DNA of 34,036 bases from Myxococcales bacterium (GCA_024643985.1 JAHELW010000010.1:1-34036), one strand, 5' to 3'; counted from the first letter of the stretch, positions 10,808-23,822 are shown. The notes: generated by a model not told the origin, from the sequence alone. Numbers and translations are program-made.

Positions 10808-11427
10808 CGAGCGAGCCGAGCGCCGAGTGGGTTCTCGCAACCCACAACCGCGGCAAGCTTCGTGAGCTTCGTGACCTCTTTGCGGGCTTCCCGATCACCC
10901 TGCGGTCGGCCGGCGAGCTCGACCTCCCCGAGCCCGACGAGACCGGCTCGACGTTCGAGGAGAACGCGGAGCTCAAGGCCCGAGCGGCATCGGCGGCGAC
11001 CGGGCTCGTTGCCCTGTCGGACGACTCCGGCGTCGAGGTGGAGGCGCTCGGGGGGGAGCCGGGCATCCATACCGCAGACTGGGCCGGCCCGGACCGCGAC
11101 TTTGCGCTGGCCCGCCGGAGCGTCGAGGAGCGTCTCGCCGAAATCGGACCAGGCGCGAGCCGACGCGCGACCTACGTCTGCGTCCTTTGTCTCGCATGGC
11201 CCGACGGGCGCACCCAGACCTTCCGCGGCAACGCGGGTGGAGAGTTGGTTTGGCCGATTCGCGGAGAGCTCGGCCACGGCTTCGAGCCGATGTTCCTTCC
11301 CGACGGCTACGCGATCACCTACGGCGAGATGACCCCGGAGCATCGCCTCCGGGTCAACGCACGGGCGCGGGCGATTCGAAAGCTCCGATCGGCGCTGTTC
11401 GGGCCGGCGCTCAGGGCCGGCACTTGA
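10804..11427 (+). CDS. rdgB: RdgB/HAM1-family non-canonical purine NTP pyrophosphatase
   Basis: The 207-residue protein starts [17 protein letters not shown], the substrate-binding THNxGK motif of the ITPase family. It continues with the catalytic acidic stretch [19 protein letters not shown]. The family hydrolyses dITP, ITP and XTP to monophosphates and so keeps deaminated purines out of DNA and RNA. Two motifs differ from the classical enzymes. The usual GFGYDPxF is GHGFEPMF, and the base-recognition SHR is EHR in [16 protein letters not shown] related but altered specificity is possible. The gene overlaps the preceding DUF255 gene by 4 bases and the convergent murein endopeptidase gene by 17 bases. 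Confidence 0.85.
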
Positions 11428-12697
11428 GATCCGAATAGGGGCAGACGAATCGCACGTGCAAATGGTCCTCGTGGTTCGGAAAGTGCCGAATCACGCCGTT
11501 CGGCTCGTACCTGCCGCGTGGGTATTGGATCCATCGCTCGAGCTCGGCTTTGCTGACGCCGCGCCGCTTTGCGTAGCGGTATAGCTTTGCCTGCAGGCGA
11601 TAGTCGACGAAGATCATCTCCGCCTGATCGTTTCGGAGCCAGTGTTCGAGGAGCGCCCATTGGCGCGCAACGTCGAGCTCCGAGGCCCTGAAATCGGCAA
11701 ACCGGCAGCCGCTCGCTCCGCACTCCTCCTGGTAGTAGCTGATGTCCACATCCCGACCGTTCTGGTGACTCTTGTGGTCCCGGAGCTTCCCGCCATCGCG
11801 GTCGCTGATGTCGTGGATCCGAACCACTTTCGTGTGTTTGAACCTTCGCTCCACAGCGTCGAACGCATCGACGATCCATCGAATCGTTTCCTCGGTCCCG
11901 TACGCGCGCGCCGGGGTGCGAACCACGTATCCACGATGAGCGGGCAAGCGAGCCGCGCTCTCGAGGCGCCCTCGATTGGTGGGGCCGATCGCCTCCGAAG
12001 CGCTCACCGGATCGCGCGTGTAGATGCGGATGGGCGTACCGGGCCGCGGGTTCCGGGTCTTCAACCTCGTGTTCCATCTCGCGATGTCACGGGAGCTGAC
12101 GCCGTATCGGCTGGCTGCTGCGAGGAGCGTGTCTCCCCGCTCCAGCTTGAACACCACTTCCGGCCGCGGGCTCCCGATGTCGATCGTTTGGCCCGGGTAG
12201 ATCCGGGTGGGGTGAAGGCCGGGGTTCGTCTTCAGCAGCTCGGCTACGGTCGTGTTGTGCCGAAGCGCGATTCCGTTGAGCGTGTCGCCTTTTTGGACCC
12301 GATACGTCCGGCCGCGCTTCTTCTCGGGCTTCGCGGCATCCGTCGGCCGAGCAGCCACGGCGCTGCTCGGATCGCGGGCCGCGATCGGCGCCGATCGGGA
12401 ATGCGCGGGCTTCTCGTCCTTCGCCCCGTGGTCGAATGGTGGTGTCCAATCGATTCCCTCGTCATTGGGTGCGCGCCCGACGCCGCGCGGCCTAATGACG
12501 AGCTCTTGGCCGATGCGGATCATGTCCTCGCGCAGCCCGTTCCAGCGCTTGAGCTCCGCGACCGAAACGTTCGCGCGCTTCGCGATCGCGATCAGCGAAT
12601 CCCCGCGGCGGACGACGACGGTGGGCGCCTCAGCTGCCACTCGGGTCGGAGCCAGCGCGGCAAGGCACAGCAGGGCCATCCCGAGAGCTCGGAGCAT
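11411..12697 (-). CDS. secreted murein endopeptidase: three LysM domains fused to a MepA-like (M74) peptidase
   Basis: ATG 12697 gives a 428-residue protein with a signal peptide ending near TRVAAEA (about residue 22). The frame stays open for 69 codons upstream, but that part overlaps the divergent gene. Three LysM domains follow: residues 27-68 (RRGDSLIAIAK), 131-174 (VQKGDTLNGIA) and 182-226 (LERGDTLLAAA), with a long Pro/Ala/Lys linker between the first two. The C-terminal half is a penicillin-insensitive murein endopeptidase domain with HKSHQNGRDVDI (His308, His311, Asp316, Asp318) and DHLHVRF near the end, the zinc-binding motifs of LAS-type peptidases. It probably binds glycan and cleaves D-Ala-mDAP crosslinks in the periplasm. 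E. coli MepA lacks LysM domains, so the fusion is notable. The 3' end overlaps the rdgB-like gene by 17 bases. Confidence 0.88.
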   Translation of the reverse strand: MLRALGMALLCLAALAPTRVAAEAPTVVVRRGDSLIAIAKRANVSVAELKRWNGLREDMIRIGQELVIRPRGVGRAPNDEGIDWTPPFDHGAKDEKPAHSRSAPIAARDPSSAVAARPTDAAKPEKKRGRTYRVQKGDTLNGIALRHNTTVAELLKTNPGLHPTRIYPGQTIDIGSPRPEVVFKLERGDTLLAAASRYGVSSRDIARWNTRLKTRNPRPGTPIRIYTRDPVSASEAIGPTNRGRLESAARLPAHRGYVVRTPARAYGTEETIRWIVDAFDAVERRFKHTKVVRIHDISDRDGGKLRDHKSHQNGRDVDISYYQEECGASGCRFADFRASELDVARQWALLEHWLRNDQAEMIFVDYRLQAKLYRYAKRRGVSKAELERWIQYPRGRYEPNGVIRHFPNHEDHLHVRFVCPYSDLKCRP

Positions 12698-12792
12698 GCG
12701 GATCCGGTGTATCGAACTTCCCGAGCGCCACCAAAAAACCCGTCCGATTGGCAAGATGTGGCGTCCGCCTTCACTCCTGATACTTTGATCGG

Positions 12793-13560
12793 ATGCGCGT
12801 GGAGGTTCGGTTCGCGACTGTCGTGTCGATCGCAGCACTTCTCTCGTTGACGTCGTGCCGCCCAGGTTCTTCACCGACCGCACGGTACGTCGAGTCGGGT
12901 CCACCGCGCTACGAGATCGTCTGTCCAGTAGACGAAGTCTGCGACGAGTCGGTTGCGCTACTGGTCGGGCTTTCAGCCCCTGTCGAGCCCATGCGCTGCA
13001 CGGCGGCGCTCATCGGTCCGACGACTGCGGTGACGGCCGGCCACTGCATCGCGTGGGAGCTCGCGATGGGGGAGCGCTGCACCGACGTCTGGCTTGGCTT
13101 CGCGTCGACCGGCGGTCGCCCCACGGAATGGGTCGGCTGCGAGCGGGTCACCTCGGTCCGCAGGGCGGCCGGGACCCCGCTCTCGCCCGACTACGCCGTG
13201 CTGGAGCTTGCTACGGCAGTGGATCGACGGCCGATTCCACTGGCGCACGGAGGCATTGCGGCGGGCGATGTCGTTCGCATGGTTTCCGTCACGGCGGATC
13301 GATTCTACGACGACCGGCACGAGGTCCGGAGCCGACGATGTGTCGTCGACGAGAATCGAAACCTCGCTCCGTGGAGCCCGGTGGCGCCGCCCTCGGTTCG
13401 GTTGCTCTCGTCGTGCCCGGTGCGGGAAGGCAGCTCCGGCGCCCCGGTGCTCGATCGCCGCGGACGGATGCACGGTCTCATCCATGGCGGCGGACCGCGC
13501 TACTTCGCGTACGGGCTGATGACGCTACTGCCGCAGCCAATCGAGCACGACCACCGTTAG
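12793..13560 (+). CDS. trypsin-fold serine protease, lipoprotein
   Basis: The 255-residue protein has a hydrophobic leader with a good lipobox, LTSC (Cys22), so it should be lipid-anchored. The S1-family catalytic triad is visible: His84 in VTAGHC, Asp133 in SPDYAVLEL, and Ser215 in REGSSGAPVL. The canonical GDSGGP is replaced by GSSGAP, closer to V8/glutamyl-endopeptidase-type S1 enzymes, where zymogen activation through the Asp before Ser is not used. Paired Cys residues at about 50, 69, 85 and 90 suggest disulfides. The gene is divergent from the LysM endopeptidase (95-base gap) and its last 36 bases overlap the 3' end of the convergent kinase gene. Only a weak Shine-Dalgarno is visible. 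The substrate is unknown. Confidence 0.82.
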   Translation: MRVEVRFATVVSIAALLSLTSCRPGSSPTARYVESGPPRYEIVCPVDEVCDESVALLVGLSAPVEPMRCTAALIGPTTAVTAGHCIAWELAMGERCTDVWLGFASTGGRPTEWVGCERVTSVRRAAGTPLSPDYAVLELATAVDRRPIPLAHGGIAAGDVVRMVSVTADRFYDDRHEVRSRRCVVDENRNLAPWSPVAPPSVRLLSSCPVREGSSGAPVLDRRGRMHGLIHGGGPRYFAYGLMTLLPQPIEHDHR

Positions 13561-14799
13561 CGCGGTCACGACTCCAATTACCATCACCAGGACACTTGCT
13601 GGTACGGACGGAGCTCGCTGAGGACGGTTCGCCGACGCGGTCTGCGGGATCGAGATGTGACGCCGGCCGCTCTTGTCGCGGGGGGCCAGAGGCGCTTCGG
13701 AGAGCCTCGAAGCATCGCTCGTCTTGGCGATCTCCATGAGCCGCCGCTTGTGCGTCTCCCCATCGGGAAAGAGCTCGCTCATCCAATCGGCGAGCTCTGC
13801 CGGACCGACGAGCTCCTCCTGCTGCGACAGCACGCGCCGGAGGGCTTTGCCCATCTCTCGAGCGGTCTGCCACCGCTCGTCCGGATTTCTGCAAAGCGCC
13901 TTGAGCACGATCTCGTCCAGCTCGGGCGACACGTCGCTTCGATGTTTCGACGGCCGCTCGATCTCGCTCGAGAGCACCGCGTACATGGTATTCACGTCCG
14001 TGTCGCGCAGGAACAACCGGCGAAGCGTCAGGAGCTCCCAAAGGACGGCTCCGAGCGCCCAGACGTCGACCCGACGGTCGACCGATGCGGCCGTCATTTG
14101 CTCCGGCGCCATGTAGGGAAAGGTTCCCTTTACCTGGCCGGAGTCCGTGCTGTGCAACCGCTGCCGCGCGTGCGCGATCCCGAAGTCGACGATCTGCGTC
14201 GTACCGTCGTACGTGACGACTAGGTTCTCGGCGGAGACGTCGCGATGCACCACCTCGAGCGACGCGCCGCTCGCGTCTCGAAGCTCGTGCGCAGCGTGCA
14301 AGCCCTCACACGCCTGGGCGATGATGCGCGCCATGCGCGCCGGCAGCAGGGGCGATGTTCGTTGCTCCGTGTTCGCCATGACCCGGCGATGCACACGGGA
14401 GAGCGACTCACCGAGCAGATACTCCATGGCGATGAAGTACTCTCCGTCGGCCTCGCCGAAATCGAATACGCTGCACACGTTCGGATGCGTGATGCTCGAA
14501 GCGATCCGCGCCTCGTCGAGGAACATGTCGACGTACTCCTGCTCTCTCGCGAGGTGCGGATGAATCCGCTTGAGGGCGACGAGCTTCTGGAAACCCGGCG
14601 AGCCTTCTGCCCGCGCGAGGTGCACGCTCGCCATTCCCCCCGAAGCAAGCTCGAAGCAGAGCCGGTAGCGGCCGATGGTCTCTGGGGTCGATGGAAGCGG
14701 CGCGCGCGGGACGCCTGACCGCACCGTCCAGCGGCTAGAGTCCGCCCTCGCCAGGCCGTCCACGCTCAGCTTCTTCATCGATATCCCAAACGGGGGCAT
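13525..14799 (-). CDS. Ser/Thr protein kinase with C-terminal membrane anchor
   Basis: The 424-residue protein contains a complete Hanks-type kinase domain at about residues 44-310. The glycine loop is LASGGMASV (51-59), with ATP-binding Lys77 in VALKRI. The catalytic loop is VVHRDVSAENLVV (Asp187, Asn192), and DFG is at 205-207, followed by GTFPYMAPEQM. The DVSAEN loop and the Gly-Met segment are typical of myxobacterial kinases. A hydrophobic segment at about residues 398-420 is the single membrane span at the very C-terminus, leaving almost nothing outside. The kinase domain is therefore cytoplasmic with no periplasmic sensor. ATG 14799 is used because GGGGG lies 5 bases upstream; ATG 14778 is an alternative. 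The substrate is unknown. Confidence 0.92.
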   Translation of the reverse strand: MPPFGISMKKLSVDGLARADSSRWTVRSGVPRAPLPSTPETIGRYRLCFELASGGMASVHLARAEGSPGFQKLVALKRIHPHLAREQEYVDMFLDEARIASSITHPNVCSVFDFGEADGEYFIAMEYLLGESLSRVHRRVMANTEQRTSPLLPARMARIIAQACEGLHAAHELRDASGASLEVVHRDVSAENLVVTYDGTTQIVDFGIAHARQRLHSTDSGQVKGTFPYMAPEQMTAASVDRRVDVWALGAVLWELLTLRRLFLRDTDVNTMYAVLSSEIERPSKHRSDVSPELDEIVLKALCRNPDERWQTAREMGKALRRVLSQQEELVGPAELADWMSELFPDGETHKRRLMEIAKTSDASRLSEAPLAPRDKSGRRHISIPQTASANRPQRAPSVPASVLVMVIGVVTALTVVVLDWLRQ

Positions 14800-14810
14800 C
14801 TGAACCCCCG
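14791..14810 (-). promoter_or_regulatory. hairpin over the kinase ribosome-binding site and start codon
   Basis: The 20 bases CGGGGGCATCTGAACCCCCG form a perfect 6-bp stem with an 8-base loop. In the kinase mRNA the GGGGG Shine-Dalgarno is in the left arm, AUG is at the loop edge, and CCCCC just after AUG is the right arm. This could limit initiation. It is seen directly in sequence; the regulatory role is inferred. Confidence 0.45.
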
Positions 14811-14828
14811 ATTACTGTTCTTACTAAA

Positions 14829-14855
14829 GTATTACATCATTTATTCAATCCTCAA
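14829..14855 (-). promoter_or_regulatory. possible sigma-70-type promoter for the kinase gene
   Basis: On the minus strand, TTGAGG (14855-14850) and TAATAC (14834-14829) are separated by 15 bases, shorter than the optimal 17, within a locally AT-rich stretch of an otherwise GC-rich region. The match is suggestive only. Confidence 0.3.
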
Positions 14856-14882
14856 GCCGATTTGACGCAGCCTTCGGGGGGT

Positions 14883-14911
14883 TTGACTTATTCGGGCACC
14901 TACCCTATCTA
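14883..14911 (+). promoter_or_regulatory. probable sigma-70 promoter of the Lrp/AsnC-gltB-gltD operon
   Basis: TTGACT (14883-14888) and TATCTA (14906-14911) are separated by exactly 17 bases, close to the TTGACA/TATAAT consensus. Transcription would start near 14917, about 20 bases before the ATG at 14937. The region is AT-rich relative to its surroundings and lies between divergent genes. Confidence 0.5.
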
Positions 14912-14938
14912 TTAGGATTCTGGCGGGGCTAGCCTAAT
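14911..14938 (+). promoter_or_regulatory. inverted repeat between promoter and start codon, operator-like
   Basis: ATTAGG (14911-14916) and CCTAAT (14933-14938) form a 6-bp inverted repeat separated by 16 bases. It spans the predicted transcription start and the Shine-Dalgarno region (GGCGGGG), and its right arm runs into the ATG. It could be a site for autoregulation by the Lrp/AsnC protein encoded next, or an mRNA hairpin that masks the ribosome-binding site. Confidence 0.35.
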
Positions 14939-15488
14939 GAATTTAGGAGAAACGTACGTTCTAGATGGAATTGATCGGCAGCTGCTGGAAGCGCTGCAGA
15001 CGGATTCCAAGCGCTCGCTCAAAGACATTGGGGCGGAGGTCGGCCTGAGCGCGCCCTCGGTCATGGAGCGCGTCCGAAAGCTCGAAAACGCTGGAATCAT
15101 CAAAGGTTACCATGCGCTGCTCGATGCCCGGAAGGTCGGGCTCGACATCTCGGCCTTCATCGGTGTCTCGATCAGCAGCCCGCCGTACCTCTCGGCCTTC
15201 GAGAAATGGGTCGAGTCGATCGCGCAGATCCTGGAATGCCACCACGTCACGGGTGGTCACACCCTGCTTCTCAAGGTAAAGACGCGGAATACCGAGGATC
15301 TGGAGAAGCTGATCAGTCGCATCCGGTCCATGGAGGGCGTCGCGAGCACCGAGACCATGGTGGTGCTTTCGACCCATACGGAGAGGGTTGAGCTGGCCCT
15401 ACCTCCGAGCGGCACCGCTCCCGATGGGCGGCGTCGCAAGCGTTCCCGCCGCAAAGCGGATTCCCCCGAAACCCAGAAAGCCTCCTGA
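14937..15488 (+). CDS. Lrp/AsnC-family transcriptional regulator
   Basis: The 183-residue protein has the classical N-terminal helix-turn-helix: LDGIDRQLLEALQTDSKRS, then GLSAPSVMERVRKLENAGI, then IKGYHALLD. A RAM (amino-acid-binding) domain follows, with HHVTGGHTLLLKVK and LEKLISRIRSMEGV up to about residue 145. A basic tail of about 30 residues rich in Arg and Lys ends the protein and is longer than in most family members. Family members bind amino acids and form octamers or dimers that wrap DNA; E. coli Lrp activates gltBD. It lies 14 bases upstream of gltB on the same strand, so it very likely senses an amino acid and controls the glutamate synthase operon and itself. Which amino acid it binds is unknown. 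Confidence 0.9.
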   Translation: MNLGETYVLDGIDRQLLEALQTDSKRSLKDIGAEVGLSAPSVMERVRKLENAGIIKGYHALLDARKVGLDISAFIGVSISSPPYLSAFEKWVESIAQILECHHVTGGHTLLLKVKTRNTEDLEKLISRIRSMEGVASTETMVVLSTHTERVELALPPSGTAPDGRRRKRSRRKADSPETQKAS

Positions 15489-15502
15489 TACCTCGAAACA
15501 GC

Positions 15503-20095
<4,593 letters not shown>

Positions 20096-20098
20096 ACG

Positions 20099-21571
20099 AT
20101 GGGCAAGCCAACCGGTTTCAAGGAATTTCCCCGGGAGACGATCCCGTATGGCGATCCGATCGAACGGATTTCGGGGTGGGACGAGTTCCTGGTCGACGTT
20201 CCCGTGGAGCACCTGAAGAAGCAGGGCGCACGGTGCATGGACTGCGGGGTTCCGTTCTGCCAATCGGCGACCGGCTGTCCAATCGACAACCTCATCCCGG
20301 AGTGGAACGACCTCGTCTATCGCGGCCGGTGGCGAGAGGCGCTCGACCGGCTTCACAAGACCAACAACTTCCCCGAGTTCACCGGCCGTGTGTGCCCTGC
20401 ACCGTGCGAGGGCGCCTGCGTGCTCGGCATCAACGAGCCGGCGGTCGCGATCAAGAACATCGAGTGCGCGATCGTCGACAAAGGCTTCGAGGAGGGCTGG
20501 ATTCAACCCGAGCCGCCCGAGGAGCGAACCGGAAAGAAGGTCGCAATCATCGGAAGCGGACCGGCGGGGCTCACCGCGGCACAACAGCTGAATCGCGCCG
20601 GGCACACCGTGACGGTCTACGAGCGAGACGACCGCATCGGCGGCCTTCTCACATACGGCATTCCGAACATGAAGCTCGACAAAGACATCGTCGAGCGGCG
20701 CCTCGACATCATGCGTGCCGAGGGCATCGAGTTCGTCACCAATGCGCACGTCGGCGTGAACAAAGACGCGCAAAAGATTCGGAGCGAAAACGACGCTCTG
20801 GTCCTTGCCTGTGGGGCGACCCGGCCGCGCGACCTCCCGATTCCGGGGCGCAAGCTCAATGGAATTCACTTCGCCATGGATTTCCTGCTCAAGAACACCA
20901 AGAGCCTCATGGACAGCAAGCTCGAGGACGGTGCGTACATCAGCGCCAAGGGCAAGCGCGTGATCGTCATCGGTGGAGGTGACACGGGAACAGATTGCAT
21001 CGGCACATCGTTGCGCCACGGATGCACCTCGCTCGTGAACTTCGAGCTCTTGCCGCGGCCCCCCGGGGAGCGTGCGCCCGACAACCCGTGGCCCGAGTGG
21101 CCGGTGGTCTTCCGCGTCGACTACGGTCACGAGGAAGCGGCTGCCAAGTTTGGAAAGGACCCACGGGAGTACCGCATCTTGAGCAAGCGCTTTCTCGACG
21201 ATGGGAATGGAAACGTCGCGGGCGTAGAGACCGTGCGCGTCGAATGGTCGAAGGACGATGAAGGCAAGTGGCAGATGGGCGAGGTTCCAGGCAGCGAAGA
21301 GATCTTCGAGGCGGACCTCGTCTTCCTGGCGATGGGCTTTCTCGGTCCCGAGGACACGCTCGCGGAGCAGCTCGGTCTCGAGCGCGATCCGCGAAGCAAC
21401 TTCAAAGCCGAGTACGGTGACTACGCAACCACTACCGAGGGCGTGTTCGCCGCGGGCGACTGCCGGCGCGGCCAGTCCCTCGTCGTATGGGGCATCGCCG
21501 AAGGCCGAGGCGCCGCCCGCGCGGTCGACACCTACCTGATGGGCCGCTCCGACCTCCCCGCCCCCGACTAG
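20099..21571 (+). CDS. gltD: glutamate synthase small subunit, NAD(P)H-oxidising
   Basis: The 490-residue protein supplies electrons to GltB. The N-terminal domain has the Cys cluster for two 4Fe-4S centres (Cys46, 49, 54 and 60 in [18 protein letters not shown], then [12 protein letters not shown]). Two Rossmann folds follow: FAD-binding [21 protein letters not shown] and NAD(P)H-binding [15 protein letters not shown]. The end [21 protein letters not shown] is the characteristic flavin-contacting stretch. ATG 20099 follows the gltB stop by 3 bases, with GGAG about 6-7 bases upstream, so translation is probably coupled. The TAG stop at 21569-21571 directly abuts the nested palindrome. Confidence 0.97.
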   Translation: MGKPTGFKEFPRETIPYGDPIERISGWDEFLVDVPVEHLKKQGARCMDCGVPFCQSATGCPIDNLIPEWNDLVYRGRWREALDRLHKTNNFPEFTGRVCPAPCEGACVLGINEPAVAIKNIECAIVDKGFEEGWIQPEPPEERTGKKVAIIGSGPAGLTAAQQLNRAGHTVTVYERDDRIGGLLTYGIPNMKLDKDIVERRLDIMRAEGIEFVTNAHVGVNKDAQKIRSENDALVLACGATRPRDLPIPGRKLNGIHFAMDFLLKNTKSLMDSKLEDGAYISAKGKRVIVIGGGDTGTDCIGTSLRHGCTSLVNFELLPRPPGERAPDNPWPEWPVVFRVDYGHEEAAAKFGKDPREYRILSKRFLDDGNGNVAGVETVRVEWSKDDEGKWQMGEVPGSEEIFEADLVFLAMGFLGPEDTLAEQLGLERDPRSNFKAEYGDYATTTEGVFAAGDCRRGQSLVVWGIAEGRGAARAVDTYLMGRSDLPAPD

Positions 21572-21736
21572 GGGGACATTCTCCCCCTCCAAAACCCCAA
21601 CCCTTTCAACCACTTACGACCCACACCGCGAAAACCCAACCCGCACCTCTGCGCAGCGGAGCCGCGCCTCGGGTTTTCGCGGTGTGGGTCGTAATGTGTT
21701 GAAATTAGATGGGTTTTGGGTGGGGAGAATGTCCCT
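21572..21736. repeat. 164-bp nested imperfect palindrome (REP/MITE-like element)
   Basis: Two 65-base arms, 21573-21637 and 21671-21735, are inverted copies of each other without gaps. I count 54 of 65 matching positions, and the innermost 24 bases (ending at CGCGAAAACCC) are identical. Each outer tip is itself a small palindrome: GGGGA-CATTC-TCCCC on the left and GGGGA-GAATG-TCCC on the right. The 33-base loop contains CTGCGCAG. The element fills almost all the space from the gltD stop to the next gene. No transposase is encoded, so it would be non-autonomous. It may also act as a 3' stabiliser or attenuator for gltBD mRNA; there is no U-tract of an ordinary intrinsic terminator. Confidence 0.8.
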
Positions 21737-21751
21737 GTTAGAGTTTCATAC

Positions 21752-23737
21752 GTGGGACGGGGCTTGGCTTTTGGGGCGCTGCTTTGGGCGCTGACGTGGA
21801 GCGGCGTGGCGCTGGCGCACGGCACGTTCGTCGTCAACACGACCGACGACCACGACGACGGTGCCTGCGAACCGGCTCCGGAAGGGGACTGCACGCTGCG
21901 CGAAGCGATCCTCGCCGCGAACGCTCTGGTGAACGATCATCCCGACGCGCCGGACACGGTTGGCTTCGATTTCGGACTCGGCGCGCAGAGCCCTTTCACG
22001 ATCGCGCTCGAGTCGCCTCTTCCGCCCGTGATCGAGGGCACCTCGTTCAACGGAGGCTCCGAGCCTCGGTACATCGTCGGCACCGATCACGTGCCCGTCA
22101 TCATCATCGATGCCGGGGGCTTCGATCACGTCTTCGAGCTTCGTTCCGATGCAACGCTCGTCATCGCGCTTGCCTTCACCAACGCCGCGGTGTCCGCGAT
22201 CGATGCCGAGGGTGCTGACTACGTTCTAATTCAGGGATGCTACTTCGGTGTCGATCCGCAGACCGGAGTGCCGCTTCACTCCTCGATCGCGTCGCCAGCG
22301 TTCGGCTCTCACGCAATTCACGTTCGCGACACGTTTCGGCCGCGCATCGGCGGATCGACCGAGATTTCCAGAAACGTGTTCGGTGGTGCAGGCGCGGAGG
22401 CCGTTCTCGTCGAGCGCTCTGACTCGCTCCTGCTCGAAGGCAACTTCATCGGAGTCGATGGCACGGGCTTCGAGGGGCGGCCCAACGCTCTGCTCGACAC
22501 CTCGGCCTTTTCGGTCGGGGTTTTCGACTCGAGCTCCGTCGACGTTTGGGACAACGTGATATCCTCGGGATTCGGCGGCGGACTTCAGCTCGTCGACGCG
22601 CCTGATGCTTCCATCGAACGGAACCTCATCGGCCTCGATGCCGTTGGGCGCACGGGTCTCGCGAACGGCGCCACCGGCATTTCGATCGCGGGCGACGTTG
22701 CGGGTCTCGCGATTTACGACAGCGTCATCAGCGCCAACCAGGGTCCCGGCGTAACGTGCGAGCCCGCCACCACCGGACCGTGGCGCATGGAGCGCAGCGT
22801 CGTCGGCGTAGACGCCGCGCAAAGCGACGTCGTTCCGAACGCGGGCGACGGCGTGCTGATCGAGTCGACCTGCACCGAGGCCACCATAGGCTCGGACCGT
22901 TCGAGAAAAGGCAACCTGATCGCGCACAACGAAGGCGCTGGGGTGCGGTCCGTGGATGGGGTTGCAACGGTTCGCGGCAACACGATCTTCCTCAACCAGG
23001 GGCTGGCCATCGACACCGGACCCGCGGGCAGAAACTCGAACGATGGTGCTCCGGGTACTCCGCCCATCAACTATCCTGACTCCGGCGAGCTAACCTTGGA
23101 GGATGCAAGCCTCACCGTACGAGCGTGCGTCTCACCGGGCGCAACCGTCGAGGTATTCGAGGCACTCTCGAGCGAAACGGAGCCAGTGGGTGCCCTCCGC
23201 TACCTCGGTGCGGCGGTCGAAGGCAGTGAGCAGGATACGGATGCCGCTACCGGGTGTAGCGTTGCGAACGACGCCGGTTTCGAGGTCACGCTTGCCGTCG
23301 AAGCGCCCGTCGCCGCCCTCGTGCTGACGGCGACGCATGAACAACACACGTCGGAGCTCTCCGACCCGATCGCGCCAGCGACTCCGGTCGAGCCTTCGGA
23401 CTTTTGCGAGAGCAGCGCCGACTGCACGATCGATGCGCCGATTTGCGACACCGTGTTTCGACGCTGCGTGGCTTGTATTGACGACGCGGGCGAAGGCCAA
23501 GTGGACTCCGGGTGCCTGCCCGAGCGTCCTCAATGCGACGGGGGCTTCGCGGGGCGGGGCTGCATCGAGCTGCCCGGCGATCCTTCTCCACCAAGACCGC
23601 AACCGCCGTCGGGTGCTGCTTCCGGGGGCTGCGCGACTACCCCGATGGGTGGGTCGAGTTGGTCGTTTCTGCCCTGGATCTTGGTCGCTTTAGTCACTCT
23701 GCGAAAAAAGCGGAATTTATTACGCAGTATTTATTGA
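21752..23737 (+). CDS. secreted CSLREA-type beta-helix protein with MYXO-CTERM-like sorting tail
   Basis: GTG 21752 gives a 661-residue protein with a signal peptide ending VALA near residue 22; the upstream in-frame TTG would place coding sequence inside the palindrome. VNTTDDHDDGAC and CTLREAILAANA (about residues 29-58) match the CSLREA N-terminal domain found on surface beta-helix proteins. Residues about 100-420 hold irregular right-handed beta-helix turns (SIERNLIGLDAVGRT, RGNTIFLNQG, LLEGNFIGVDGTG). A Cys-rich segment lies at about 550-610. The C-terminus has Gly-Gly-Cys (about Cys627), a hydrophobic span and a Lys/Arg cluster, the layout of MYXO-CTERM-type sorting signals. It is probably displayed on the outer surface, in tandem with a second protein of this type 85 bases downstream. 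Confidence 0.82.
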   Translation: MGRGLAFGALLWALTWSGVALAHGTFVVNTTDDHDDGACEPAPEGDCTLREAILAANALVNDHPDAPDTVGFDFGLGAQSPFTIALESPLPPVIEGTSFNGGSEPRYIVGTDHVPVIIIDAGGFDHVFELRSDATLVIALAFTNAAVSAIDAEGADYVLIQGCYFGVDPQTGVPLHSSIASPAFGSHAIHVRDTFRPRIGGSTEISRNVFGGAGAEAVLVERSDSLLLEGNFIGVDGTGFEGRPNALLDTSAFSVGVFDSSSVDVWDNVISSGFGGGLQLVDAPDASIERNLIGLDAVGRTGLANGATGISIAGDVAGLAIYDSVISANQGPGVTCEPATTGPWRMERSVVGVDAAQSDVVPNAGDGVLIESTCTEATIGSDRSRKGNLIAHNEGAGVRSVDGVATVRGNTIFLNQGLAIDTGPAGRNSNDGAPGTPPINYPDSGELTLEDASLTVRACVSPGATVEVFEALSSETEPVGALRYLGAAVEGSEQDTDAATGCSVANDAGFEVTLAVEAPVAALVLTATHEQHTSELSDPIAPATPVEPSDFCESSADCTIDAPICDTVFRRCVACIDDAGEGQVDSGCLPERPQCDGGFAGRGCIELPGDPSPPRPQPPSGAASGGCATTPMGGSSWSFLPWILVALVTLRKKRNLLRSIY

Positions 23738-23760
23738 TTTTTCCTTTGAAGACGTAATAC
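23731..23760 (+). promoter_or_regulatory. candidate promoter before the giant repeat protein
   Basis: TTATTG (23731-23736) and TAATAC (23755-23760) are 18 bases apart in the most AT-rich stretch of this part of the window. A 7-bp inverted repeat, TATTACG (23719-23725) with CGTAATA (23752-23758), overlaps the -10 and could be an operator or a weak 3' hairpin for the upstream gene. Weak evidence. Confidence 0.3.
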
Positions 23761-23822
23761 CTTGGGTGGACTGGGAGTCGCGAGGCAGCTCCGCTTCGCG
23801 CCAAGAGCCTTGGGGGTATCAC

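Noticed and set aside
12698-12904. N-terminal extension of the LysM endopeptidase to a start at 12904
   Set aside because: The extension would put a basic, low-complexity segment before a clear signal peptide and would overlap the divergent protease gene. ATG 12697 begins directly at the signal peptide.
21572-21736. Ordinary intrinsic terminator for gltD
   Set aside because: The palindrome is far too long (65-base arms, 33-base loop) and lacks a T-tract after the stem. Rho-dependent or processing roles remain possible.
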